A stretch of DNA of 64,000 bases from Egibacter rhizosphaerae (lineage in GTDB: Bacteria; Actinomycetota; Nitriliruptoria; Euzebyales; Egibacteraceae). Below, piece after piece: positions 25,833 through 34,619 of this stretch; position 1 is the first letter of the stretch, and each line of letters starts with the position of its first letter. Location of the stretch: the NCBI RefSeq assembly GCF_004322855.1, contig NZ_CP036402.1:372001-436000 (forward strand). The letters are read 5' to 3'. Below the pieces are notes generated by a model. It did not search any database, was not told the origin of the DNA, and saw only the letters and a program-made list of their open reading frames with translations. A program made the translations under genes and the position numbers.

Positions 25833-26983
25833 GATGTCCTCACGCGCAGCTCGGTGACGGCGTCCTCGTCGATCTCCACGCCGAGTCCCGGGCCGTCAGG
25901 GACCGGGACGACCCCGTCGACGGGCCGGATCGGGGTGACGAGCAGGTCGTCACGCAGGCGGTTCGCCCCACGGTCGAACTCCAGCCACAACGGCTGCGGG
26001 GCGACGGCGGTGTGCGGGGTCGCGGGGACGGCGGCGAGGAGCTGCAGGGAGGCGGCTTGAGCCACCGCCCCACCCCAGACGTGGGGGGAGACCCGAAGGT
26101 TCCAGGTGTGAGCGAGGTCGATGATGACGCGCGCCTCGGCGATGCCCCCGCACTTCGCGACGTCCGGCTGCACGACGTCGGCGAGCTGGGAGGCGATCAC
26201 CGGCCGGAAGCCGTACCGGGTGTAGAGGGCCTCGCCGGTGGCGATCGGCACGCCTGCGGCGCGAACGCGTGCGAGGCCGTCGAGGTCCTCGGGAGGAACG
26301 GGCTCCTCGACCCACGCGATGCGCAGGTCGCGGATCGCCATCAACGTCTCGATCGCGAGATCAGCGGTGTAGTTGCCGTTGAAGTCCACCATCAGCACGC
26401 GGTCGTCACCCAGCTTCTCCCGGGCGAGCTCCGCGCGTCGCCGGTCGCGCTCGGCGCCCAGCCCGAGCTTGACCTTGGCCGCGGGGAATCCGTCGCTCGC
26501 GACGGTCTCGAGCTGGGCCGCGTAAGCGGCCTCCCCGTCCTCGTGGTCGAGGACGTAGCCGGTGGAGGCGTATGGCACCAGCTCCTCGCGGGCGCGCCCG
26601 CCCAGCAGCGATGTCACCGGCACGCCGAGCGTGCGGCCCCACGCGTCCCACAGCGCGATCTCGACGCCGCTGAGAGCGGCGAGATGCGCGCCGCCGAGAC
26701 CGCGGTGATAGCCCGTCTGCAGGATGTGACGAACCAGGGGCACGATGCGGTCGACGGGCTGGCCGACCACCTCGTCGCGAAGTTCGGCGACACCTGCGAC
26801 CACCGGACCGGGGGGGCCGAAGCCCTCACCCCAACCCACGACCCCCTCGCTGGTCTCGAGCCGCACGAGCGTCGCGGCGCGGGCCGGGATCTGCCCGCGG
26901 GCACTGCCGTAGCGGTGTCCGCTCGGCAGCTGGTGGGCGACCGGGATCGGCTCGATCTTGACGACCTGCGGCCGGCGGCTCAT
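25829..26983 (-). CDS. Enolase-superfamily (mandelate racemase/sugar-acid dehydratase-like) enzyme
   Basis: The 384-residue protein has the capping domain (RLETSEGVVGWGEGFGPP) and the barrel with all expected catalytic groups: KVKLG (K-x-K base), VDFNGN (metal Asp), WVEEP and IATGEALYTR (metal Glu pair), DVVQPDVAKCGGI, and RVSPHVWGGA with the His expected in the mandelate-racemase subgroup. Such enzymes abstract an alpha proton of a carboxylate, typically to dehydrate an aldonic or related acid. It overlaps the preceding and following genes by 4 nt, tying it to the ThDP enzyme and SDR. Confidence 0.92.
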   Translation of the reverse strand: MSRRPQVVKIEPIPVAHQLPSGHRYGSARGQIPARAATLVRLETSEGVVGWGEGFGPPGPVVAGVAELRDEVVGQPVDRIVPLVRHILQTGYHRGLGGAHLAALSGVEIALWDAWGRTLGVPVTSLLGGRAREELVPYASTGYVLDHEDGEAAYAAQLETVASDGFPAAKVKLGLGAERDRRRAELAREKLGDDRVLMVDFNGNYTADLAIETLMAIRDLRIAWVEEPVPPEDLDGLARVRAAGVPIATGEALYTRYGFRPVIASQLADVVQPDVAKCGGIAEARVIIDLAHTWNLRVSPHVWGGAVAQAASLQLLAAVPATPHTAVAPQPLWLEFDRGANRLRDDLLVTPIRPVDGVVPVPDGPGLGVEIDEDAVTELRVRTS

Positions 26984-28629
26984 CGCGAGCCTCCTTCCGC
27001 GACGAGGTCGCTGAGTCGAGCTGCCGGGGTCAGAACGTCGGGATCGACGAGCACGTCGACGACCGCTGGACCGGCGTGGTCGCGCGCGGCCGCGAGCGCC
27101 GGCTCGAGCTCGTCGGATCGGGAGACCCGCCAGGCAGCCGCCCCGTAGGCGTGCGCGAGGCCGGCCACGTCCACCTCGCCGATGTCGACGCCGGACGTAC
27201 GGCCGTGCTGGCGACCCTGGTGCAGCGCGATCGTGCCGTACAGGCCGTTGCGGAAGACCACCACCGTGAGGCGGGCGCCGTATCGAACCGCGGTCTCCAG
27301 CTCCTGCCCGGTCATGAGCAGGCCCCCGTCGCCGACGAGCACCACGACCTCCCGCTCGGGTTCCGCCAGCGCCGCCGCGACCCCCGCCGGCACCCCGTAG
27401 CCCATCGCACCGCTCGTCGGCCCCAGCTGGGTCCTGGGATGTCGGAACGACCAGAAACGGTGCCCGAAGACCGAGAAGTTGCCGGCGTCGTTGGCGATCA
27501 GCGTGTCGTCGGGATGCGTGGCGGCCAGTGCGGCCATCACCGCTTCCGGGTGTATGGGATCCCCGACGTGGGCGGTCGGCCGGCTCGCCTCCTCGAAGGC
27601 GGTGTGGGCCTCGCGCCAGTCACGGGTCGGTGCGGGCTGCTGGGCGGCCGTGGCAGCCAATTGGCCCAGCACCTCCCGTGCGCCACCGACCACGCCGAGG
27701 TCGACCGGGACGACCGCACCGACCATCTCGGGGTCGGCGTCGATCTGGGCGATCCACGCATCCGGCCGCGGCAGCGTGTACGCCTGCGTGGTGATCTCGC
27801 TCATTCGGGCGCCGGCGATGAGCACCGCGTCCGCCTCCCGCAGCGCTTCCAGGATCGTCGGCGGCGTCCCCAGCGTGAGGTGCCCCAGGTAGAGGGGGTG
27901 GTCGTTCGGGAAGACGTCCTGCCGGCGGAAGCTCGCGTAGACCCCTGCGCCCAGGGCCTCGGCAGCCGCGACCAGCTGTTCGCGCGCTCCTTGCGCCCCG
28001 CCACCGGCGATGATCACCGGGGCCGCAGCCTCGCTCAGGCGCGCCGCCAACTCCTCGGCCTCGGGGCCCGCGAGCGCCGCCGTCGCGTGCCGCGCGACAC
28101 TCGGCCGCCACCCGTCGTCCTCCGGCGCGTCCCCCTCCAGCACATCCGCCGGCAGTGCGAGCATCGCCGGCCCGGGTCGCCCGGAGGTCGCCGCGTGCCA
28201 GGCGCGGTCCACGAGCTCGGGCAACCGCTCGGCGCTCGTGGCCGTGGCCGCCCACTTGGTGATCTCCGCGTAGTACGCGGGCAGGTCCACCTCCTGGAAG
28301 GCCTCGCGTGTCAGGTGGGCCGTCTCAACCTGGCCGAGCAACACGATCATCGGGGTGGAGTCCTGCCGAGCGGTGTGGACCCCGATCGACAGGTTCGATG
28401 CCCCCACACCGCGCGTCGCCATGGCCACGGCGGGGACACCGGTGAGCTTGGCGTCGGCCTCCGCCATGAACGCCGCCCCGGACTCATGCCGCGTCGAGAC
28501 GAGCATCGTCGAGGGATGGCGGTCGAACGCATCGAGCAGCGGTAGGAAGCTCTCCCCCGGCACCGTGTAGGCACGCCGCACCCCCACCCCGACGAGTTGC
28601 TCGACGATCGCCTCCGCGACCCCGCTCAT
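26980..28629 (-). CDS. Thiamine-diphosphate-dependent enzyme of the acetolactate synthase/benzoylformate decarboxylase type
   Basis: The 549-residue protein has three domains. The N-terminal PYR domain includes YTVPGESFLPLLDAFDRHPS, with the glutamate that activates ThDP, and the HESGAAFMAEADAKLTGVPA segment. The central domain has APVIIAGGGAQGA. The C-terminal PP domain has GDGGLLMTGQELETAVRYG, the Mg/ThDP motif. This could be a 2-keto-acid decarboxylase, lyase or acyl-transferring enzyme. Located between GntR and the enolase-superfamily gene, it probably cleaves or decarboxylates a 2-keto acid produced in the pathway; its reaction is not identifiable here. Confidence 0.9.
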   Translation of the reverse strand: MSGVAEAIVEQLVGVGVRRAYTVPGESFLPLLDAFDRHPSTMLVSTRHESGAAFMAEADAKLTGVPAVAMATRGVGASNLSIGVHTARQDSTPMIVLLGQVETAHLTREAFQEVDLPAYYAEITKWAATATSAERLPELVDRAWHAATSGRPGPAMLALPADVLEGDAPEDDGWRPSVARHATAALAGPEAEELAARLSEAAAPVIIAGGGAQGAREQLVAAAEALGAGVYASFRRQDVFPNDHPLYLGHLTLGTPPTILEALREADAVLIAGARMSEITTQAYTLPRPDAWIAQIDADPEMVGAVVPVDLGVVGGAREVLGQLAATAAQQPAPTRDWREAHTAFEEASRPTAHVGDPIHPEAVMAALAATHPDDTLIANDAGNFSVFGHRFWSFRHPRTQLGPTSGAMGYGVPAGVAAALAEPEREVVVLVGDGGLLMTGQELETAVRYGARLTVVVFRNGLYGTIALHQGRQHGRTSGVDIGEVDVAGLAHAYGAAAWRVSRSDELEPALAAARDHAGPAVVDVLVDPDVLTPAARLSDLVAEGGSR

Positions 28630-29306
28630 GTCACGGCCTCGCCTTCGTGTCCCAACCGATCGGCCACACCCTGGATGTGGGCGGTGAGCTCGGCGCGTGC
28701 CTTGGTGAGATCGCCCTCGGTGAGGGCCGCCACGATCCGGCGGTGCTCGTCGTTGGCTTGCCTCGCATCGACGCGTCCGCGACCGATGAACAGCCGGGCG
28801 ATCTGCACGTGCGCGTTGAGCTTGCGGTACGTCCGCTCGAGCATCGGGTTCCCCGCGGAGGCGACCAGCGTGGTGTGGAACCGCGCGTCGGCCCCGTTGA
28901 ACCCCCGCAGGTCCAGCTCATCGGCCTCGATCAGGCCGTCCATGAGCTCCACCTCCTTGCGGAGGTCGGTCACCGTCCCACTGGCGGCCCCACCGGGGCG
29001 TTCCACCGAGTGCGCTTCGATGAGGGCCCGGACCTCGGCGAGTTCGTGGATCTCGTCGATGTCGAGCAGCGGCGCCACGTAGAAGCCCTTGAACGGCTGG
29101 ACCCCGACCAGGTCCTCGTCCGCGAGGCGCCGCAGCGCATCCCGCAACGGCGTGGGGCTGACCCCCAGCTCTCGCGACAGCCGATCGATGTTGAGCCGCT
29201 GACCGGGCTCGAGTTCGAGGTTGATGATCCGCTCGTGCAGCGCCTCGTACGCACGATCGCTCAGCATGCTCCGACTGAGGTGCGAAGTCTCGTCCGGCTC
29301 ATCCAT
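28626..29306 (-). CDS. GntR-family (FadR/FCD type) regulator of the TRAP/catabolic operon
   Basis: From ATG 29306 the protein has 226 residues: an N-terminal winged helix (RIINLELEPGQRLNIDRLSR, ELGVSPTPLRDALRRLADED) and an FCD ligand domain with metal ligands in DARFHTTLV and in NDEHRRIVAAL. It is the first gene of the operon and its stop overlaps the start of the ThDP enzyme (ATGA), so it is autoregulated with the pathway. FCD regulators usually bind a carboxylate metabolite. The dyad CGAA-G-TTCG (29324-29332), just upstream, is a candidate operator. Confidence 0.9.
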   Translation of the reverse strand: MDEPDETSHLSRSMLSDRAYEALHERIINLELEPGQRLNIDRLSRELGVSPTPLRDALRRLADEDLVGVQPFKGFYVAPLLDIDEIHELAEVRALIEAHSVERPGGAASGTVTDLRKEVELMDGLIEADELDLRGFNGADARFHTTLVASAGNPMLERTYRKLNAHVQIARLFIGRGRVDARQANDEHRRIVAALTEGDLTKARAELTAHIQGVADRLGHEGEAVT

Positions 29307-29323
29307 ATCTCGAAGATCATATA

Positions 29324-29332
29324 CGAAGTTCG
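29324..29332. promoter_or_regulatory. Candidate GntR operator
   Basis: CGAAGTTCG is a short dyad lying 18 nt upstream of the GntR start within an AT-rich stretch (29303-29335) that stands out from its GC-rich surroundings. Confidence 0.35.
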
Positions 29333-29388
29333 ATGTGTCAAGTCCGCCTGCAACGGGCGTTGACGGACCCCGGCCGGAGTGGCTATCT

Positions 29389-29421
29389 TGCAGATGAGTC
29401 TGCAGTGCAGAAGGGTCTGCA
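29389..29421 (+). promoter_or_regulatory. Twin TGCAGA-N4-TCTGCA operator
   Basis: Two perfect palindromes, TGCAGA-TGAG-TCTGCA (29389-29404) and TGCAGA-AGGG-TCTGCA (29406-29421), lie 17 bp apart centre to centre and end 2 nt before the ATG at 29424. They are the likely site of the winged-helix regulator encoded as the second gene of this transcript. Confidence 0.7.
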
Positions 29422-29423
29422 TC

Positions 29424-30047
29424 ATGAATCTGATCGATCGCCGAGCCGTCGAGCGGCGGACACAGCTCGCGACGGTGCCGGGCCTGCGGATCGTGCCGCT
29501 CGGCGCGCTCCTCCTGCTGTTCGGCGTCGGGGAACTGGGCTGGGACCTGGGAGGCTGGTTCCTGCCGGCGCTCGGGATAGGGGTGCTCGCCGCGGCCGGG
29601 GCCACGGTCCTTGCCCATCGGTGGCACCGCGCCCGGTTCGGGAGAGTGGCGCTCCGCTGGGAATGGCGCAGCGTCGCGATCGTGGTGGTGGCCGCGACGG
29701 CGCTCCTGGTCACCATGGCCCTCGACCACCCCACGCTCGACTCGCCCGTCTTTGGAACGGGAGTGCTGCTGGGGCTGCTGATCGCCGCGCTCGCCTGGCA
29801 GGCCCCGTGGGCCTACGCCCAGCACCTCGTGATCGGGGCGGTGATCGCGGTCGCCAGCCTGCTCTCCCTCGGGGCCTTGATCGACGTCCCGCTCCCGCCG
29901 GCCACGCCGGCCCTGGCCGAGCCGATCCACCCCCTCGCGGGCTACCAACCCCTGCTCGTACCTGTCTGGCTGGTACTCGCCGGGACCGTCGAGTACGTGC
30001 GCCTGCTCACGCGAGGGCCTCGGGGTGCCGTGGGGGGCGAGGTGTGA
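29424..30047 (+). CDS. Hypothetical integral membrane protein, paired with a winged-helix regulator
   Basis: The 207-residue protein has about six hydrophobic helices separated by short basic loops (HRWHRARFGRVALRWEWR) and no recognisable enzymatic motif. ATG 29424 follows AAGGG and lies directly after the twin palindromic operator. Its stop overlaps the GTG start of the HTH regulator (GTGA). Membrane protein plus small winged-helix regulator pairs occur widely in actinobacteria; function unknown. Confidence 0.7.
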   Translation: MNLIDRRAVERRTQLATVPGLRIVPLGALLLLFGVGELGWDLGGWFLPALGIGVLAAAGATVLAHRWHRARFGRVALRWEWRSVAIVVVAATALLVTMALDHPTLDSPVFGTGVLLGLLIAALAWQAPWAYAQHLVIGAVIAVASLLSLGALIDVPLPPATPALAEPIHPLAGYQPLLVPVWLVLAGTVEYVRLLTRGPRGAVGGEV

Positions 30048-30394
30048 CCGACTCGGACGACCGGCAGGATCCACCCTTCGCCGAGCTCACACGGCTCGAC
30101 AAGCTGATCCACGAGCCGGCGAGGCTCGCGATCGCGACGGCGCTGTCGGCGTGCCGGGAGGCGGACTTCACGTTCCTGCAGCGATTGACCGGGCTGTCCA
30201 CGGGCAATCTCGGCAGTCACCTCGCCAGGCTCGAGGATGCGGGCATCGTCGAGATCGAGAAGGCGTTCGTGGGTCGTCAGCCACGCACCACGGTACGCCT
30301 CACTCCCGAAGGGCTCGAAGCGGTGGGACGGCACTGGCAGCGCCTCGATGACCTGCGACTACAGGCAGAGGCGTGGCATCCCGAGCAGGAGTGA
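30044..30394 (+). CDS. Winged-helix transcriptional regulator (MarR-like/HTH_34)
   Basis: The 116-residue protein starts at GTG 30044, overlapping the membrane-protein stop. LDKLIHEPARLAIATALSAC, then FLQRLTGLSTGNLGSHLARL and TVRLTPEGLEAVGRHWQRL give the compact winged helix used by dimeric regulators of the 'winged helix DNA-binding domain' family. The twin TGCAGA-N4-TCTGCA sites upstream of the two-gene unit are the obvious autoregulatory target. Confidence 0.85.
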   Translation: MTDSDDRQDPPFAELTRLDKLIHEPARLAIATALSACREADFTFLQRLTGLSTGNLGSHLARLEDAGIVEIEKAFVGRQPRTTVRLTPEGLEAVGRHWQRLDDLRLQAEAWHPEQE

Positions 30395-30522
30395 CCGGCC
30401 AACTTCAGCCGCCGATCGGAGCCTCCCCTCGGACGCTTCCGCCGCGGAACCTCGCGAGGTCGGGCAACGTCGGAACAGGGCACGATTGGCCGAGCCCGTC
30501 GGCAAGCCGGAGGGGACGCAAG

Positions 30523-31834
30523 ATGGGCCGAACCAGTGGGGCGACGCGAGCAGCGGCGCTGTTCTCCGCCGCTGCGTTGTTGGCATCCGCGTGCGGGAGC
30601 GGCACCGGCGCACCGGCGGAGGCCGGACCCGTGGGCGACGTGGAGGACATCGACCGGAGCCGCCTCGCCGACGTCGACGCCGAACGGACCTCCCGTCTCG
30701 CCGAGGGCATCGATGCGTTCGGGTTCGCGCTGCTCGACGAGCTCCGCGACGACGGAGCCGGCGGCGAAGACGACGATGCCGGAACCGTGCTCTCGCCCGT
30801 GTCCGCGGCCGCCCTGCTTGTGCTGCTGCTGCCGGGCGCCGAGGGCGAGACCGCCGAGGAGATCGCCGCCGCGCTGCACACCGACGTCGACGCGGTGACC
30901 GACGGGCAGGTGGGTGGCCTCCTCCTCGACCTCGCGACCGCGCCCGACGTCGACCTCACCCTCGCCAACGCCGCGTGGTTCACCCCCGACTACCCCGTCG
31001 AGGGCGACTACCGCGAGGAGATCCGCGCGACGCTCGGCGCCAGCATCGACGAGCTCGATCTCGGCGACGCCGACGACGTCGAAGAGATCGATGCGTGGGC
31101 CGAGGAGCGCACCGATGGCCTGGTCGACGAGATCAGTGACGCGCTCGGGCTGCCGCGGGCGAACGCGGTCGCCGTACTGGCCAACGCCACCCATTTCGCC
31201 GGCGACTGGACCGACCAGTTCGACCCCGACGACACCGCCGCGGGACCGTTCACCCGCGACGACGGCGCCGAGGTGACCACCGACCTCATGCACCACGACG
31301 AGGCCGACGTGTTCGTCGCCGCGGACCACGAGCGCGACCTCGTACCTGGCCCGTCTCCCCTACGGCGAGCACGAGGAGGCGACCGACGCGCGATTCGGGT
31401 TCGAGGTGCTGCTACCCACCGACGAGGCCTCCATCGCGGCCGTGCTCGACGAGCTCAGCGCCGACGAGTGGCGGGAGCTGTCCGAGCGAGCGTCCCGCAA
31501 GGAGCTGCCGGTCGTCCTGCCGACGTTCGACCTCGAGGCCGAGCACGACCTCACCGCGCCCCTCAAGGCCCTCGGGATCGAGCGCGCCTGGGGCGACGGC
31601 CACGACTTCACCGGCATGTCGCCGAACAACCCGTGGCTCGAGACGGTGGCGCAGAAGGCCGTCATCGAGGTCGACGAGGAAGGCACCGAGGCGGCCGCGG
31701 TCACCGGTGGTGTGATGGCGGAGTCCGCGCCGGCGCTCACCGAAGTCGTCGTCGACCGCTCCTTCGCGTTCGCGGTCCGCGACACCGAGAACGGCGTCCC
31801 GCTCTTCCTCGGGTTCGTCGACGACCCGGGGTAG
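30523..31834 (+). pseudogene. Bacterial serpin lipoprotein, frameshifted
   Basis: ATG 30523 (GGAGGG upstream) begins a signal peptide with lipobox (LLASACGSG). Serpin features follow: AFGFALLDEL, VLSPVSAAALLVLLLPGAEG, NAAWFTPDY and LANATHFAGDWTDQF. Near 31336-31343 the frame shifts; the rest continues as YLARLPYGEHEEATDARFGF and ends with the reactive-loop-like EEGTEAAAVTGGVM and the closing strand FLGFVDDPG at 31834. Both halves align to one full-length serpin of about 430 residues, a protease inhibitor on the cell surface. The shift is either a genuine inactivation or a base-calling error. Confidence 0.85.
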
Positions 31835-31950
31835 CCCCGTCCGGTCGGACGTGAAAGTCGTGTTTCTTTCGTCTCAGCGAGGTAATCGCTGGCCACCCAC
31901 CGTGCTCACCTTCACTGTCCACCGATACGCGGGGACCAGGGGTGGTAGCC

Positions 31951-32454
31951 ATGAGCGAAGGTGCCCACTCGCAACGCCCGAGTGGCGAGGAGGCGGAGAC
32001 CGCCTACCTCACCACGAAGCTCGAGACGCGAACCCGCTTCGAGATCCGCCCGCAGGTGTTCATCCCCGCGGTGATCATCATCGTCGCGTTCCTCGCGCTC
32101 GGGTCGCTCGCTCCGGACAGGGCGACGGAGGCGTTCGCCGCCGTGCAGGACGCGATCGCGGCGAATCTCGCGTGGCTCTATCTCGGCGCGGTGACCGTGT
32201 TCCTGGTGTTCGTGGTCTGGCTCGCCGTGAGCCGTCACGGCGAGAAGCGGCTCGGCCCCGACGATGCACGTCCGCATTACAGCTACCCCGCGTGGTTCGC
32301 GATGCTGTTCAGCGCGGGCATGGGCATCGGCCTGCTGTTCTTCAGCGTCGCGGAGCCGATCAGCCACTTCGGGCTCCAGGTCCCACCCTGGTCCGACGCG
32401 GAACCCGGGTCACCCGAGGCCGCGACGGACGCGATGACCACCACGTTCTTCCAC
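31951..32454 (+). CDS. BCCT-family transporter, exon 1 (before group II intron)
   Basis: These 168 codons encode the N-terminal part of a betaine/choline/carnitine-type carrier: a cytoplasmic tail, then FEIRPQVFIPAVIIIVAF (helix 1), a second helix and YSYPAWFAMLFSAGMGIGLL with the family's glycine-rich segment. Coding stops exactly after TTFFH at 32454, where the intron begins with GTGCGC. Joined to 34620 the reading is TTFFH-WGVHAWAIY, the conserved BCCT sequence, so the split is precise to the base. ATG 31951 follows AGGGGTGG. Confidence 0.9.
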
Positions 32455-33058
32455 GTGCGCCACGAGGCGCTGATTGACCGGGAGGGGTGTAAGGACCCTC
32501 CTCTGTCCTGTCGCAGCAGGGCGGTGAAGCTGGAGGCAGCCTGATCCTGGGTGTGCAGGGGAGGGTGGAGAGCAGCCTCGACAACGGCGGAGCGGGCTGG
32601 CACTACCAGACGGCTCGGGTTCGTCTAGCGAGACGGAAGGGTGTAACGCGAGTGAACCGGTGGTTGAAGCCCCTTAAGTGTGGATCCGGCTCGAACCTGG
32701 TGGATGTGGGCCGGTCAGTCGTGCGCGCGGACCTTGTGTTGGGGAATGCGACTCCTGCAGCGGTTCCAGTTACCGGCTGGGGAGGCCATGGGGAAAGCCT
32801 GCGGCGTAGCCATGGCGAGGCGGCAGGGGTAAAGCCGGACGCCGGATCCGTCGACCGGAGATCAGTGAACGTGGGAACCGCCCTTGGGCTGCCCTTCCCG
32901 TCGGCCAGCCAGGCCGGTGACGGGCAGGTCCACAGCCGACTGTTGGCCCGGGGGTGGGACGGAGCCTGTGTAGTAGTCCGAGGGCGGGAGAGCCGTCCAC
33001 ATGGCGAAGGCAGGCAGCAAGATCGCAACGGTCGGACTGGAATGCCAGGAGGTCGCCG

Positions 33059-34513
33059 GTGAACACTGGCGCGCCATGGCCCGACGCCGCGCAGGCGCGG
33101 GTCAGGGTACTGGAGATCCAGACGAAGTTGCACCGATGGGCTCGCGGTGATGCGGACCGTCGGTTCGATGACCTGTTCAACCTTGTCGCTGACCCGGCGT
33201 TCCTCGTGGTGGCGTGGACTCGGGTCCGAAACAACAGGGGATCGCGCTCTGCCGGTGTCGACGGGCGCACCGCCCGCGAGATCGAGCAGGGCGGGGTCGA
33301 GGCGTTTCTGGATGGTCTGCGCGCCCAGCTCAGGGCGCGCGCGTTCACGCCTCAGTCGGTCCGCGAACGCACGATCCCCAAGCCGGCGACGACCAAGAAG
33401 CGACGGTTGGGGATCCCCACCGTGGCTGATCGGGTGGTCCAGGCCAGCCTGAAGCTGGTGCTGGAGCCGATCTTCGAGGCGGATTTCCAGCCGTGCTCGT
33501 ACGGCTTCCGGCCTCGACGCCGCGCCCAAGACGCCATCGAGGAGGTCCGCTTCTACGCCGCTCGCTCCTACGAGTGGGTGCTGGAAGCCGACATCCAGGC
33601 GTGCTTCGACGAGATCGACCACACGGCCCTGATGGACCGGGTGCGCCGACGGGTCGGGGACAAGCGGGTGCTGGCCTTGGTCAAGGCGTTCCTCAAGGCC
33701 GGGATCCTCTCGGAGGATCAGGTCAGCAGGGACACGCACACCGGCACTCCGCAAGGAGGCATTCTCTCCCCGTTGCTGGCCAATATCGCCCTGTCGGTGC
33801 TCGACGACCACGTCGTTGAGCAGTGGCAGAACGCGGGAGACGCCACACAACGCTATCGGCACCGCCTGCGGGGCGGGGCGACCTGGCGGCTGATCCGCTA
33901 CTCGGACGACTTCGTCGTCCTGGTCTCCGGCTCCCGCGAGCACGCCGACGCGCTGCGCGGCGACATCGCCAGTCTCCTCGCGCCGATGGGCCTGCGCCTG
34001 TCAGAGGCCAAGACCGGCGTGACCCACATCGACAAGGGGTTCGACTTCCTCGGGTTCCGGATCAAACGGGACCGCCAACAGGGGTCGGACCGCCACTTCA
34101 TCTACACCTACCCCGCCAAGAAGGCGCTCGCGTCGATCAAGCGGAAGGTGAAGTCGGCCACGACACAGGGATATAACCGATCCCTCGCCAGCCTGCTGCA
34201 GCACCTCAGCTCGGTGCTGCGGGGCTGGACCCAGTACTTCCGACACTCCTCGGCGTCGGCGACCTATGGCTACCTCCGCCACTACACCTGGTGGCGAGTA
34301 GTTCACTGGCTCCGCCACAAACACCCGAAGGCCAACTGGAAGACGCTCCGCCGTCGCTACCTGCGCCCCGCAGGCAGAACATGGGCAGCGGACGAAGGCG
34401 TGGAACTGTTCGACCCCACGACCGTCGCCATCACCAGGCACCGGTACCGAGGCGCACAGATCCCCACCCCCTGGACCGAGGAACCCCGCACAGCAGCCAG
34501 CTTCCCGGCATGA
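33059..34513 (+). CDS. ltrA: Group II intron-encoded reverse transcriptase/maturase
   Basis: GTG 33059 follows GGAGG and yields 484 residues. RT blocks are present: RTIPKPATTKKRRLGIPTVA, DRVVQASLKLVLEPIFEADF, SYGFRPRRRAQDAI, the second catalytic region YEWVLEADIQACFDEIDHTA, TGTPQGGILSPLLANI and the active site RYSDDFVVLV (YSDD in place of YADD). Domain X (maturase) follows with LASLLQHLSSVLRGWTQYFR. I see no HNH endonuclease Cys cluster at the C-terminus, so it likely belongs to an endonuclease-lacking class. The protein should aid splicing and reverse-splicing of its own intron. Confidence 0.95.
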   Translation: MNTGAPWPDAAQARVRVLEIQTKLHRWARGDADRRFDDLFNLVADPAFLVVAWTRVRNNRGSRSAGVDGRTAREIEQGGVEAFLDGLRAQLRARAFTPQSVRERTIPKPATTKKRRLGIPTVADRVVQASLKLVLEPIFEADFQPCSYGFRPRRRAQDAIEEVRFYAARSYEWVLEADIQACFDEIDHTALMDRVRRRVGDKRVLALVKAFLKAGILSEDQVSRDTHTGTPQGGILSPLLANIALSVLDDHVVEQWQNAGDATQRYRHRLRGGATWRLIRYSDDFVVLVSGSREHADALRGDIASLLAPMGLRLSEAKTGVTHIDKGFDFLGFRIKRDRQQGSDRHFIYTYPAKKALASIKRKVKSATTQGYNRSLASLLQHLSSVLRGWTQYFRHSSASATYGYLRHYTWWRVVHWLRHKHPKANWKTLRRRYLRPAGRTWAADEGVELFDPTTVAITRHRYRGAQIPTPWTEEPRTAASFPA

Positions 34514-34522
34514 CCTTGTGGA

Positions 34523-34556
34523 GAGCCGGATGCGGTGAGAGCCGCACGTCCGGTTC
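34523..34556 (+). ncRNA. Group II intron domain V
   Basis: A 34-nt hairpin starting GAGCCGGATGCGGTGAGAG and ending CCGGTTC has the size, the GNRA-type tetraloop (GAGA) and the AGC catalytic triad near its 5' side expected of domain V. It lies 63 nt before the 3' splice site and 9 nt after the maturase stop. Confidence 0.85.
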
Positions 34557-34619
34557 GGCGGGCGGGGCGGGGAAACGGACCCGGCGCAAGCCAGGCACCG
34601 CGCCCCGCTCCGACCCAAC

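Larger units (their letters stand above)
32455..34619 (+). mobile_element. Complete group II intron inserted in the BCCT gene
   Basis: The 2165-bp element begins with the group II 5' consensus-like GTGCGC (32455-32460) and ends in AC (34618-34619). It contains an intron-encoded reverse transcriptase/maturase and a 34-nt domain V just before the 3' end. It lies in the sense orientation, which is necessary for splicing to restore the host mRNA. Exact in-frame rejoining of a conserved transporter motif defines both boundaries. No second copy is seen in this window. Confidence 0.93.
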
